Source: CAIPFQ01 sp035480615 (lineage in GTDB: Bacteria > Chlamydiota > Chlamydiia > Chlamydiales > SM23-39). Taken from it: a stretch of DNA of 20,823 nt. Shown here piece after piece: positions 14,164-20,823 of the stretch (positions within the stretch are counted from its first letter, which is position 1; the number at the start of each line of letters is the position of its first letter). The stretch spans positions 1 to 20,823 of the forward strand of contig DATIHO010000062.1 in NCBI GenBank assembly GCA_035480615.1. Direction: 5' to 3'. A program made the position numbers and the translations under genes. The notes under the pieces are model-generated. The model saw only the letters and a list, made by a program, of their open reading frames with translations. It was not told the DNA's origin and made no database searches.

Positions 14164-14814
14164 ATGATGAGTAAAGTTAATTCTTCAACTGTTTGTCAAA
14201 ATATTCATACAAAAGCGAGCGTGATTCGTTCGCAACCGAACAGCGTCATTACTCCATCCAGAGTAAATTGGGCAAAAATCGCCAAATATATCGCGATAAC
14301 AGGCGGAGCCATCGTAGCGGGATATTTATTATTTAAGGGTTGTGCATCAGCAACTAAAGTTGTTGCTGCCGACCAACCTTTCGCTGCCAATAATTGCGCA
14401 TCAGCAACTAGAATTCTTTCTGCCGACCAATGTTTCGCTGCCCACAGTTGTGAATCAGCAACTAGAGCTGCCAACAAATGTTTCGCTGCCGCCCAATGTT
14501 TCGCTGCCAACAAAGAGGTGATTGAATTCTCGAACGGCAAAATTTGTTGTGTAGGCGACCCAGATTGCAAAGGGCGCGAAGGAATACTGAATACCCCTCA
14601 TGGATTGTCTTATACAGGGGAGTTTGCAGAGGGTCTACCCTCCGGCACAGGAAACCTGACTACCTCTGGTGGGTTGTTTTATACAGGGGAGTTTATAAGA
14701 GGTCGGCTCCTCAAAGGAATATGGGTTACCCCTGATGGAGAGACTTACCAGTGGGATTATACCCAAAGTGTTTCAAAAAACCGCGAGAACCTTCACGCAA
14801 CTCCAATGTTATGA
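14164..14814 (+). CDS. Membrane-anchored Cys/Ala-rich MORN-repeat protein
   Basis: 216 residues. AGGA ends 6 bases before the ATG. Residues 1-40 are polar (Ser/Asn-rich); 42-58 form one membrane segment (YIAITGGAIVAGYLLF); 60-117 hold three imperfect 18-22-residue repeats of the form C.SAT..(AADQ)CFAAN; 130-192 hold about two and a half MORN repeats (YTGEFAEGLPSGTG, FYTGEFIRGRLLKG). MORN repeats in eukaryotes and pathogens often touch membranes or phospholipids. The many Cys residues (at least ten) suggest disulfides or metal. It could be an inclusion or cell-surface protein; this is inference. It converges with the DHH/CBS gene, with 22 bases between. Confidence 0.75.
   Translation: MMSKVNSSTVCQNIHTKASVIRSQPNSVITPSRVNWAKIAKYIAITGGAIVAGYLLFKGCASATKVVAADQPFAANNCASATRILSADQCFAAHSCESATRAANKCFAAAQCFAANKEVIEFSNGKICCVGDPDCKGREGILNTPHGLSYTGEFAEGLPSGTGNLTTSGGLFYTGEFIRGRLLKGIWVTPDGETYQWDYTQSVSKNRENLHATPML
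14341..14514 (+). repeat. Three tandem ~54-bp coding repeats
   Basis: Units 14341-14394, 14395-14448 and 14449-14514 each begin TGygCATCAGCAACTA-like and end with GTTTCGCTGCC-like sequence. They code Cys- and Ala-rich repeats; the third has an extra partial copy. This points to recent unit duplication and possible copy-number variation. Confidence 0.8.
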
Positions 14815-14836
14815 ATTTTTGTCAAGGACCACTAAT

Positions 14837-17425
14837 TCAGGAAATTGAAGTGGGCAGGAATGGAGAAACCATCGCCTTGCGAGAATTGAGCGATCCGGCT
14901 CTGAATCGAAGGACCACCAAAGGCAAATGCCGATTGGAAAATGTGTGCTCGATCCTTAAAAAGCTCTCCTTGAAAATCAGCGCAAGCTCAGCTCCATTGG
15001 ATCCGAGAAATTCCGCCATAGCAGGATTATCCGTCAACCCTGGAGAGTCTTTGAAATTGATGAGAAATTTTGTGAGATATTCCATCGGAATTTCTCCTTC
15101 CGGAATCCAGATCCACAGCTCATCTTGATGCTTGTACGAGCCAGAGGCTCCACTATATACCTCTTCCGCGCTGACAATTGTACTAATCATGTGAATGTGC
15201 AGCATAATCTCAGGCTTTTTCTCAAAAACCGCCATAGCGGCATCGAGCCAGGCGCGGCGGATTGCATCAGCATGTTTTTGAAAAAAGGGAAAATTGGCTG
15301 CAAATAACTTCGTCTGTCCAACTCTGCAACAACCGTTTTGCTCTTTAGTGTCTGCAAAAAGAGGATTGGGCTTGCCATGAACGCAAAGCGCTAAATTGCG
15401 TTCCTCTTCCTGCTGCCGATGGTGGTAGATTTTTCGATACAAGGAATACATATCCTCATTTTGCAAAATTCTTTGCGCCGCTTTTTTCAAAAAATGGGAG
15501 TCGCGCGGCAAATCGGTAAAATCGATGATTTCCGTCTCTTTTTTCAAAGCCAGGGTTTTAAGTCTGTTTAACAGGGAAGCTACACATTCGAGATCGATTG
15601 CGCTGACTTTGCTTAAAAGATCGGTATCATTCAAAATTGCATACAGGAAATGAAGATATTCGACGATTTCCCGGTCAGGATGCACATAATAAGGAGTATT
15701 GGGGGAGATGAGTTTGCGCTGTAGTAATTTCAACATAATTGTATGAGAGACCCCTTTTCCACGGAGTTGCTCGTCAATCTCTTGCACGGTTTGTCCTCTG
15801 AGACTATATCGATCGTTCACTTCAAAAGCTAAATTCGCGACCAATGTATTGCAGGACTGGACATCGGCAATGACGGCAAGCGGGGGCGTAAAGGTATTCA
15901 GCTGTATTTTATGGTGATCGATCACACTAATCACTTCGATGTAAGAAGGAATCCCCATCTCGTCTGGATTGCAAAAATCGCGCAAGCTGACAGTACCGAG
16001 TTTCGATTTGCGCAGATCCGATGCGTAGATTGTGCCTACAGGCCACAATCTTTCTCCTTCCGGATAAGTGACGGTAAGAGAATGGTAAGATCCCATTTTA
16101 TTTTTAATCTCATCTACATCGCTTCGGGTAGTGACAAAAGTGGGACGATGGCTGAATACGTTCAGTTTTGTCTTTAGAGCAATATCCATTTTCTCAAGCC
16201 TGGCGCACATCCGCAAAAAAGCGTCGTGCAGCGTGTGAATGGCAGATTCAAGGAAATGGAAAATATCGGATTTTTTTTGCGAAAAAACACTTTTGGATTC
16301 ATCATTGAACTCAAAGAGATCCTTCAGCGCTTGAATCATCTGAGCCGATCCTTGAAATGGAACGTCTCCCATGGAGGCCAAGTGCTCACTTAAACGTTCA
16401 AAAGTGCAGTCAAGACCCTCTTGTAAACCAAGGACCGAAACAATAAAATGTTGCACATCTTCCCTTTGTTTCGAGCTAAACTTGGATGCAGGCTCGGAGT
16501 CTTTGATCTTTAACGCGAAAGTCTTCTTCAAGTGAAGACTTGCCATCTCGTATTGCAGATCTTCTTTTGCGAAAAGAGAAATAAGCTGCAGATGCAGGCA
16601 GTTTTCAAACCAAAAAATGCAGCTATGAAAAAGAATAATGATTTGATGCACTCCCTCTACATCGATATTGCGCCAATCGCCGAGGTAAGCACCTGCCGAA
16701 TCCACAATGACAAACGATTTATGTTCTCTTCCGTGGTCCATCGAGACAATCGACTCGTCCAAAGAGACTCGTTTCATTCCGCTTTGCGTCATTAAATCGT
16801 TCCCCGTCAAATTCAACGCGGAGCGGGTCTTCATTAAATGGGTTAGAACAGCGCTGCCAAAAATATCTTTAAAAATCAAATCGATCTCGACCACAGAAGA
16901 AGGGGATCCCCCAGGCAAATTCCAAATATGCAACCCATCACCCACCCTCGCCGCGAAAGCGTCGAGCCAACCCCAAAAAGAGGCCACCATGGTATCGAGA
17001 TCGGGAGATTTATGAGCCGTGACAAAATGGGTCCCTTCATACATTTTTCCCATTCCGACAGGAAAAAATTTTTGATATTCGCTCCGCGGAATCCACTTGC
17101 CAGCGATTTTGCCTCGGATATGAGAATTCTCTTCAAAGCTTACATGCGCAGATTGATTGAGCCACAATTCAAAACTTGTAAAGGTGTAGTGGCCGAGAAT
17201 TTTTTCATTCTCTATCCGTTCAATGAATTCCAGCACCGCCGGCAATAAAAAACAAGGATCAGGCTCCTCTTTAATCCATTCATAAAGAGTCCTATTGACC
17301 TCTTCGCTCCTTTTCCGATCATTCAATTGAAGAAATTCTTGACGGCCGAATTTTTTTAAAACGGATCCAAAATCAGGAAATCGCCTTCTATTGACAAAGA
17401 GTTCTCCAAGAAAGCCTTGATCCAT
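14837..17425 (-). CDS. DHH phosphoesterase split by CBS-like domains (family II pyrophosphatase-like)
   Basis: 862 residues. Metal motifs of the DHH superfamily appear in order but far apart: AHKSPDLDT (137-145), VIDHHKI (501-507) and ILNDTDLL (597-604). About 355 residues separate the first two, against fewer than 100 in plain family II pyrophosphatases. The insert contains two stretches that resemble CBS domains: about 209-260 (NDLMTQSGMKRVSLDES, SFVIVDSAGAYLGDW) and about 425-475 (RPTFVTTRSDVDEIKNKMG, VGTIYASDL). CBS-type pyrophosphatases have exactly this DHH-CBS-x-CBS-DHH order, so nucleotide-regulated pyrophosphatase or a related phosphoesterase is likely. The first 130 residues and the 165 residues between the CBS stretches are unknown. 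It starts 20 bases after tRNA-Arg on the same strand. Confidence 0.75.
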   Translation of the reverse strand: MDQGFLGELFVNRRRFPDFGSVLKKFGRQEFLQLNDRKRSEEVNRTLYEWIKEEPDPCFLLPAVLEFIERIENEKILGHYTFTSFELWLNQSAHVSFEENSHIRGKIAGKWIPRSEYQKFFPVGMGKMYEGTHFVTAHKSPDLDTMVASFWGWLDAFAARVGDGLHIWNLPGGSPSSVVEIDLIFKDIFGSAVLTHLMKTRSALNLTGNDLMTQSGMKRVSLDESIVSMDHGREHKSFVIVDSAGAYLGDWRNIDVEGVHQIIILFHSCIFWFENCLHLQLISLFAKEDLQYEMASLHLKKTFALKIKDSEPASKFSSKQREDVQHFIVSVLGLQEGLDCTFERLSEHLASMGDVPFQGSAQMIQALKDLFEFNDESKSVFSQKKSDIFHFLESAIHTLHDAFLRMCARLEKMDIALKTKLNVFSHRPTFVTTRSDVDEIKNKMGSYHSLTVTYPEGERLWPVGTIYASDLRKSKLGTVSLRDFCNPDEMGIPSYIEVISVIDHHKIQLNTFTPPLAVIADVQSCNTLVANLAFEVNDRYSLRGQTVQEIDEQLRGKGVSHTIMLKLLQRKLISPNTPYYVHPDREIVEYLHFLYAILNDTDLLSKVSAIDLECVASLLNRLKTLALKKETEIIDFTDLPRDSHFLKKAAQRILQNEDMYSLYRKIYHHRQQEEERNLALCVHGKPNPLFADTKEQNGCCRVGQTKLFAANFPFFQKHADAIRRAWLDAAMAVFEKKPEIMLHIHMISTIVSAEEVYSGASGSYKHQDELWIWIPEGEIPMEYLTKFLINFKDSPGLTDNPAMAEFLGSNGAELALIFKESFLRIEHTFSNRHLPLVVLRFRAGSLNSRKAMVSPFLPTSIS

Positions 17426-17445
17426 AAAACTTCATCCTCAAACGA

Positions 17446-17518
17446 CGGATTGAGCAGGATTCGAACCTGCGACCGCCCGCTTAGAAGGCGGGTGCTCTAT
17501 CCTCTGAGCTATCAATCC
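17446..17518 (-). tRNA. tRNA-Arg (anticodon TCT)
   Basis: 73 bases fold as a full cloverleaf on the minus strand: acceptor GGATTGA/TCAATCC, D stem GCTC/GAGC, anticodon stem CCCGC/GCGGG with loop CTTCTAA (anticodon TCT, reads AGA/AGG), T stem GCAGG/CCTGC with TTCGAAT. The discriminator base is G and CCA is not encoded. The short variable loop is normal. The DHH/CBS gene begins 20 bases downstream; dapB diverges on the other side. Confidence 0.97.
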
Positions 17519-17531
17519 TTAAACCTTAAAT

Positions 17532-17561
17532 AATTTACATGGACCGGCCCCTATTTTGCAA
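17532..17561 (-). promoter_or_regulatory. Putative promoter of tRNA-Arg
   Basis: On the minus strand TTGCAA (17561-17556) and TAAATT (17537-17532) are 18 bases apart and lie 14 bases before the mature tRNA 5' end. Both match 4/6. Confidence 0.35.
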
Positions 17562-17619
17562 GGACGCCTTGCAGGAAATACCTAGTGCTCTTTCCCAAAA
17601 ATCCTTTACACTGGTTATT

Positions 17620-18297
17620 ATGCCAAATAAATTGCATATTGGCCTGATTGGAGCGAATGGCCGTTTTGGGAAAGCCATTCAGGCGCTCGCTTCATCCCGA
17701 GTGACATTGCAACTCTTTACAAAAGAGAACCCTCTTGACAGTTCAGCCAAAGTAGATGTGTTGCTCGACGTCTCTTCCGCAGCTTCTCTTGAAGAGCATT
17801 TGGCAATTGCGCTTCAAACAAAAACGCCCATTGTTGTCGGGACAACAGGGAACATCCATTCGACGAATAAACCCAAATTTCAGGTTCTTAAAAGAGCGGC
17901 GGCATTGATTCCCGTTTTTTACAGCGCAAATTTTAGTATGGGGATGGCTCTCGTGCATAAAATAGCTGGGGAGTGGGCCCGGAAATGCGATCCGGAATCT
18001 TTGGTTGAAATCATTGAAACCCATCACATGTCGAAAAAAGACACCCCAAGCGGAACGGCTCTTATGCTGGCAGAGGCCATCAAACCTTCCGGAAAAAAAG
18101 TCCACATCCAATCGATCCGGACCGGTAATATGGCAGGAAAACACGAACTGCATTTTCGAGGAGCGGATGAACACTTGATTCTGATCCATGAAGCTCAAAA
18201 TCGCAACGGTTTTGCCAAAGGAGCCGTTTTAGCCGCCTGTTTTCTTGCACATCAACCTCCGGGCTTGTATACTATGGATTCATTAGACCTGACATAG
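17620..18297 (+). CDS. dapB: 4-hydroxy-tetrahydrodipicolinate reductase
   Basis: 225 residues from the ATG at 17620. The frame continues upstream to an ATG at 17539, but MPNKLHIGLIGANGRFG puts the dinucleotide-binding loop (GANGRFG, 11-17) at its usual place. VVGTTG (72-77) and the active-site stretch EIIETHHMSKKDTPSGTAL (131-149) are intact, then IRTGNMAGKHELHF. It reduces the dipicolinate precursor with NAD(P)H to make diaminopimelate for peptidoglycan and lysine. At 225 residues it is shorter than E. coli DapB (273), mainly in the N-terminal domain. No ribosome binding site is seen. It leads a tight operon: kdsA starts 6 bases after its stop. Confidence 0.92.
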   Translation: MPNKLHIGLIGANGRFGKAIQALASSRVTLQLFTKENPLDSSAKVDVLLDVSSAASLEEHLAIALQTKTPIVVGTTGNIHSTNKPKFQVLKRAAALIPVFYSANFSMGMALVHKIAGEWARKCDPESLVEIIETHHMSKKDTPSGTALMLAEAIKPSGKKVHIQSIRTGNMAGKHELHFRGADEHLILIHEAQNRNGFAKGAVLAACFLAHQPPGLYTMDSLDLT

Positions 18298-18303
18298 CTT
18301 AAG

Positions 18304-19125
18304 ATGAAAAATCTCTCTTTTCCCAATTTTGAAATCGGCATGGATGCTCCGCTTGCTGTCATTTGCGGACCTTGCGTCATAGAAAGCGAAGAGCACACCC
18401 TTTATTGCGCTAAAATATTGAAAGAAATTTTCTCTTCCCTCCCTTTTTCATTCATTTTTAAAGCAAGTTACGACAAGGCAAACCGCTCTTCCTCTGCCTC
18501 ATTTCGAGGCCCCGGTCTTGAAAAAGGGCTTGCCATTCTTCAAAAAGTAAAACAAACGTTCGCCCTTCCTGTTACAACCGATATTCACTCTCCTGAAGAA
18601 GCTCTCGAAGCCGGCCGTGTGTGTGAGATGATCCAAATTCCGGCGTTTCTCTGCCGGCAAACAGATCTTTTATTCGCCGCAGCCAAAACAAATGCTGTGA
18701 TCAATATAAAAAAAGGGCAGTTTCTCTCTCCTTGGGAAATGAAAAATGTGATCGAAAAACTGCAGTCCTGCGGCAAAGAGCAAATTCTGCTTACAGAAAG
18801 GGGCGCTTCGTTTGGCTACAACAATTTGATCAGCGATATGCGGTCTATTCCCATCATGCAAAATTTGGGCTTTCCCGTCTGTTTTGATGCCACGCATTCC
18901 GTACAGCTTCCCGGCGGTCTCGGGACTCTGACAGGCGGGCAGCGCGAATTCGTTCCAACGCTTGCCAGATCGGCTGTCGCGGCGGGCTGCAACGCAATCT
19001 TTTTGGAAGCCCATCCCAACCCCGATCTCGCAAAAAGCGATGCCAGTTCGGTGTATCCTTTCGCCGATTTAACACCGCTCCTTCATCAACTTGCAAGGAT
19101 TTATGAGGCGGTATACCCAAAATGA
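18304..19125 (+). CDS. kdsA: 3-deoxy-D-manno-octulosonate 8-phosphate synthase
   Basis: 273 residues, full length. It condenses arabinose 5-phosphate and phosphoenolpyruvate to KDO-8-phosphate for the LPS inner core. Motifs in order: CGPCVIES (21-28), FKASYDKANRS, FRGPGLEKG, TDIHSPEEA, QIPAFLCRQTDLL, NIKKGQFLSPW, ERGASFGYNNLISDM, FDATHSVQLPGG, FLEAHPNPDLAKSDA. Cys24 in GPCVIES, where E. coli has Asn, marks the metal-dependent class. It overlaps the next gene by 4 bases (ATGA). The order kdsA - unknown - lptB recalls Chlamydia CT655-CT653. Confidence 0.97.
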   Translation: MKNLSFPNFEIGMDAPLAVICGPCVIESEEHTLYCAKILKEIFSSLPFSFIFKASYDKANRSSSASFRGPGLEKGLAILQKVKQTFALPVTTDIHSPEEALEAGRVCEMIQIPAFLCRQTDLLFAAAKTNAVINIKKGQFLSPWEMKNVIEKLQSCGKEQILLTERGASFGYNNLISDMRSIPIMQNLGFPVCFDATHSVQLPGGLGTLTGGQREFVPTLARSAVAAGCNAIFLEAHPNPDLAKSDASSVYPFADLTPLLHQLARIYEAVYPK

Positions 19126-19901
19126 ATCACTTTGGGTATATACGAATTCTGTGCCTTACAACCCTCATCATAGCCTCTTTTGGCCTGCTTTACTTTGTTC
19201 ATGTCCGCAAGACGCCATCCGACTTTTCTTGCTATCGCAGGCTTGTCCAAGAAAGCCAAGACCTTCATGCACAGGGAGCGCTTGCTGCATCTTCTGTCTG
19301 CCAAAGCAGATTCGAAGTCGCAAAAGACATTTGGATGACCCGGGAAGGAAAAAGATCGCATAGCCACATTCAAAGTGCCCAATCCAACCTTATTTTAACC
19401 CAGAAGAAAGAAAAAATGGACGGAATCGAAAGGGTACAAGATCTTGAAGGCTGGTTTGATTTTGAAGACAAAATCTACCATTTTTCTGCCGAATCCGGCT
19501 TGTGCCATTTCCCCTCCTACAACATCAAACTGGAACATCCGCTGATGGATTGCTTAGGCCAAGAGGCCGCTCGGGCAAACCGGGCAAGCTTTGAGAGCAT
19601 GATGGGTCTGAATGGTATAAAATCTAAAATCCTTTTTTTGAATGGAGATCTTCGTTTAGCCTTTCATCTCAGAAGCAAAGAGAGTTTTGCAATGGCCGAT
19701 GCCGGCAGATTCCATATAGATGAAAAAAAGATGATTCTAGAGAGCGCCGCACCTCATCGAGTCCTTTTTCAACAACAGGATCTCTCCATCAGCGCTCCTG
19801 CCATCACAATCGAAAAGGCGGTGCAGGGAATGGGCGATGTCCGCTTTTTCTTCTATCCTGACGAAGAATATGACTTTATTTGCGGCAAAAAACCTGGTTA
19901 A
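19122..19901 (+). CDS. Probable LptC-like LPS export protein
   Basis: 259 residues. One N-terminal membrane segment (about 6-27, IRILCLTTLIIASFGLLYFV) with a long periplasmic part is the LptC layout, although LptC in E. coli is 191 residues. The rest has alternating hydrophobic strands (KIYHFSAESGLCHF, KSKILFLNGDLRLAF, HRVLFQQQDLSISAP) compatible with a beta-jellyroll. Sequence alone is too diverged for me to name it; the place between kdsA and lptB carries most of the weight. It may combine LptC and LptA roles. It overlaps kdsA by 4 and lptB by 32 bases. Confidence 0.65.
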   Translation: MNHFGYIRILCLTTLIIASFGLLYFVHVRKTPSDFSCYRRLVQESQDLHAQGALAASSVCQSRFEVAKDIWMTREGKRSHSHIQSAQSNLILTQKKEKMDGIERVQDLEGWFDFEDKIYHFSAESGLCHFPSYNIKLEHPLMDCLGQEAARANRASFESMMGLNGIKSKILFLNGDLRLAFHLRSKESFAMADAGRFHIDEKKMILESAAPHRVLFQQQDLSISAPAITIEKAVQGMGDVRFFFYPDEEYDFICGKKPG

Positions 19902-20592
19902 ACACTACGAAGGAAAGCCGGTTGTCAACGGCCTCTCTTTTTCCATCCATCCGGGAGAGGTCGTAGGGCTTTTAGGACCGAACGGCGCAGGAAAAACGAC
20001 AGCGTTTTATATGGCGATCGGATTGGTTTGCCCGGACAAAGGGGAAGTGTTTTTTAAAAGAGAAAATGTCACTTTTTTGCCCGTGCACAAAAGAGCCCAA
20101 ATGGGGCTTGGATATCTTGCGCAAGAACCCTCCATCTTTCGCCATTTAAGCGTCGAAGACAACATTTTATGCATTTTAGAAACGCTTTCCCTCTCAAAAA
20201 AAGAGCGCTTCACACGCCTCTTTTCCCTTTTAGAGGAGCTCCATCTTACACATCTTCGAAAAAAAAAGGCGATTTCATTATCAGGAGGAGAAAGGAGGCG
20301 TCTCGAAATCACAAGGGCTCTTGTCACGGAACCGACGCTGCTTCTTCTCGACGAACCTTTTGCAAATATCGATCCATTAGCTGTCGCAGATGTGCAACAT
20401 CTCATCCGGCATTTGAAAAAAAAACAAATCAGCGTCCTTATTACCGATCATAACGCAAGAGAAATTTTTTCTATTGTCGATCGCAGCTATCTGATCCAGG
20501 ATGGAAAAGTGCTAAGAGCCGGCACTGTTGATGAACTTTTGACCGATCCGATAGCAAGGCGCACCTATTTTGGGGAAAATTTTCGGGTTTAA
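19870..20592 (+). CDS. lptB: LPS export ABC transporter ATPase LptB
   Basis: 240 residues from the ATG at 19870 (E. coli LptB has 241); an upstream ATG at 19837 is rejected on length. Walker A GPNGAGKTT (36-44), Q-loop in YLAQEPSIFRHLSVEDNI (Q85), signature LSGGERRR (137-144), Walker B LLLLDEP (157-163) and switch His in ITDHNARE (H194) are all present. The Q-loop stretch is characteristic of LptB. It powers LPS extraction from the inner membrane with LptF, LptG and LptC; lptFG are not in the window. It overlaps the preceding gene by 32 bases. Confidence 0.95.
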   Translation: MTLFAAKNLVKHYEGKPVVNGLSFSIHPGEVVGLLGPNGAGKTTAFYMAIGLVCPDKGEVFFKRENVTFLPVHKRAQMGLGYLAQEPSIFRHLSVEDNILCILETLSLSKKERFTRLFSLLEELHLTHLRKKKAISLSGGERRRLEITRALVTEPTLLLLDEPFANIDPLAVADVQHLIRHLKKKQISVLITDHNAREIFSIVDRSYLIQDGKVLRAGTVDELLTDPIARRTYFGENFRV

Positions 20593-20608
20593 GAAGCTGT
20601 ACTAAAAC
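20590..20608. repeat. Short repeated motif at 3' gene end (copy 2)
   Basis: TAAGAAGCTGTACTAAAAC starts at the lptB stop codon and matches 401-419 in 17 of 19 positions. From 20593 to the window end I see no gene, only this motif, a GTCGATTTT 9-mer (20618-20626) and an inverted repeat. Confidence 0.5.
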
Positions 20609-20727
20609 CCAGGCTTCGTCGATTTTGAGGATTCTTTTGGCCGATTTTTGGTTATTTTTGCGGGGGTTGTATACGAAGTTTGATACTATAGTGATTTAAA
20701 ATTAAATTGGCAGAATCTGCTGCGTCG

Positions 20728-20811
20728 GCTCTGCAGCATCTTTTTTGTCTTCGCTCGCGCCTTGCCATTCGGCAATGGTCGCTCGCTCCAGAACAAAAAA
20801 TCTGCGCAGCC
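20728..20811. repeat. Imperfect inverted repeat at window end
   Basis: Centre CCATT-CGGC-AATGG (20765-20778). The flanks pair loosely: CTGCAGCATCTTTTTTGTCT on the left against AGAACAAAAAATCTGCGCAG on the right, with GCTCGCG/GCTCGCTC between. The arms are about 35 bases with gaps. No open frame is seen. It may continue past the window edge. Confidence 0.6.
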
Positions 20812-20823
20812 TCCTTGCATATT

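Noticed and set aside
14160..14174. Four-codon upstream frame (ATG TAT GAT GAG TAA) overlapping the MORN start
   Set aside because: The AGGA is only 2 bases from it, so it is probably not translated; it is most likely chance.
17539..17619. 27-residue extension of DapB
   Set aside because: It would displace the nucleotide-binding loop from the N-terminus and lies over the tRNA promoter region.
20640..20700. Promoter after lptB (TTGTAT, TACTAT)
   Set aside because: No pair of boxes has acceptable spacing and no gene follows within the window.
1..20823. CRISPR array, rRNA, prophage or transposase gene
   Set aside because: No regularly spaced repeats, no rRNA-like sequence and no integrase or transposase motif were seen on either strand.

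Overview
The window looks like chromosomal DNA of a chlamydia-related, host-associated bacterium (an environmental chlamydia of the Parachlamydia/Waddlia/Criblamydia type). This rests on gene content and order, not on a database search. From memory, the order murJ (mviN) - nfo - rpsD - trhO (yceA), and separately rluD near kdsA - (lptC-like) - lptB, match two conserved Chlamydia trachomatis neighbourhoods (about CT624-CT627 and CT653-CT658). Here these core blocks share the window with accessory genes, repeats and palindromes.

Layout. 1-400: a 134-bp imperfect palindrome and a small unknown gene. 413-3708 (minus): trhO, then a SNF2-type helicase overlapping it. 3831-5424 (plus): rpsD, then two AT-rich paralogous coiled-coil genes found only between rpsD and murJ. 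5436-7025 (minus): murJ, divergent from the plus-strand run nfo - asnS - arginase family - DUF2442 (7050-10399). 10545-14814: the accessory zone, holding a His-less cupin protein, two short Ser/Pro-rich proteins, rluD and khpA (core genes), a 150-residue unknown protein and a MORN-repeat membrane protein, with long inverted repeats between them. 14837-17518 (minus): tRNA-Arg(TCT) and a large DHH/CBS protein. 17620-20592 (plus): a tight operon dapB - kdsA - lptC-like - lptB, linking diaminopimelate synthesis, KDO synthesis and LPS transport.

Main observation. Three unrelated accessory proteins in 3.5 kb end in a C-terminal eukaryotic CaaX prenylation box: CAIS (cupin protein, minus strand), CAFQ (124-residue protein) and CAIL (150-residue protein, preceded by two more cysteines). 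CaaX lipidation is done by eukaryotic host enzymes, so these are candidate secreted effectors that would be farnesylated or geranylgeranylated inside the host and sent to membranes. The motifs are read directly from the sequence; the effector role is inference.

Other notable points: the DHH protein has its catalytic domain split by a pair of CBS-like domains, as in CBS-type family II pyrophosphatases; a near-consensus promoter overlaps a palindrome before the second AT-rich paralog; a promoter before rluD implies an almost leaderless mRNA; and there are several palindromic, MITE-like repeats. No intergenic gap exceeds about 230 bases.
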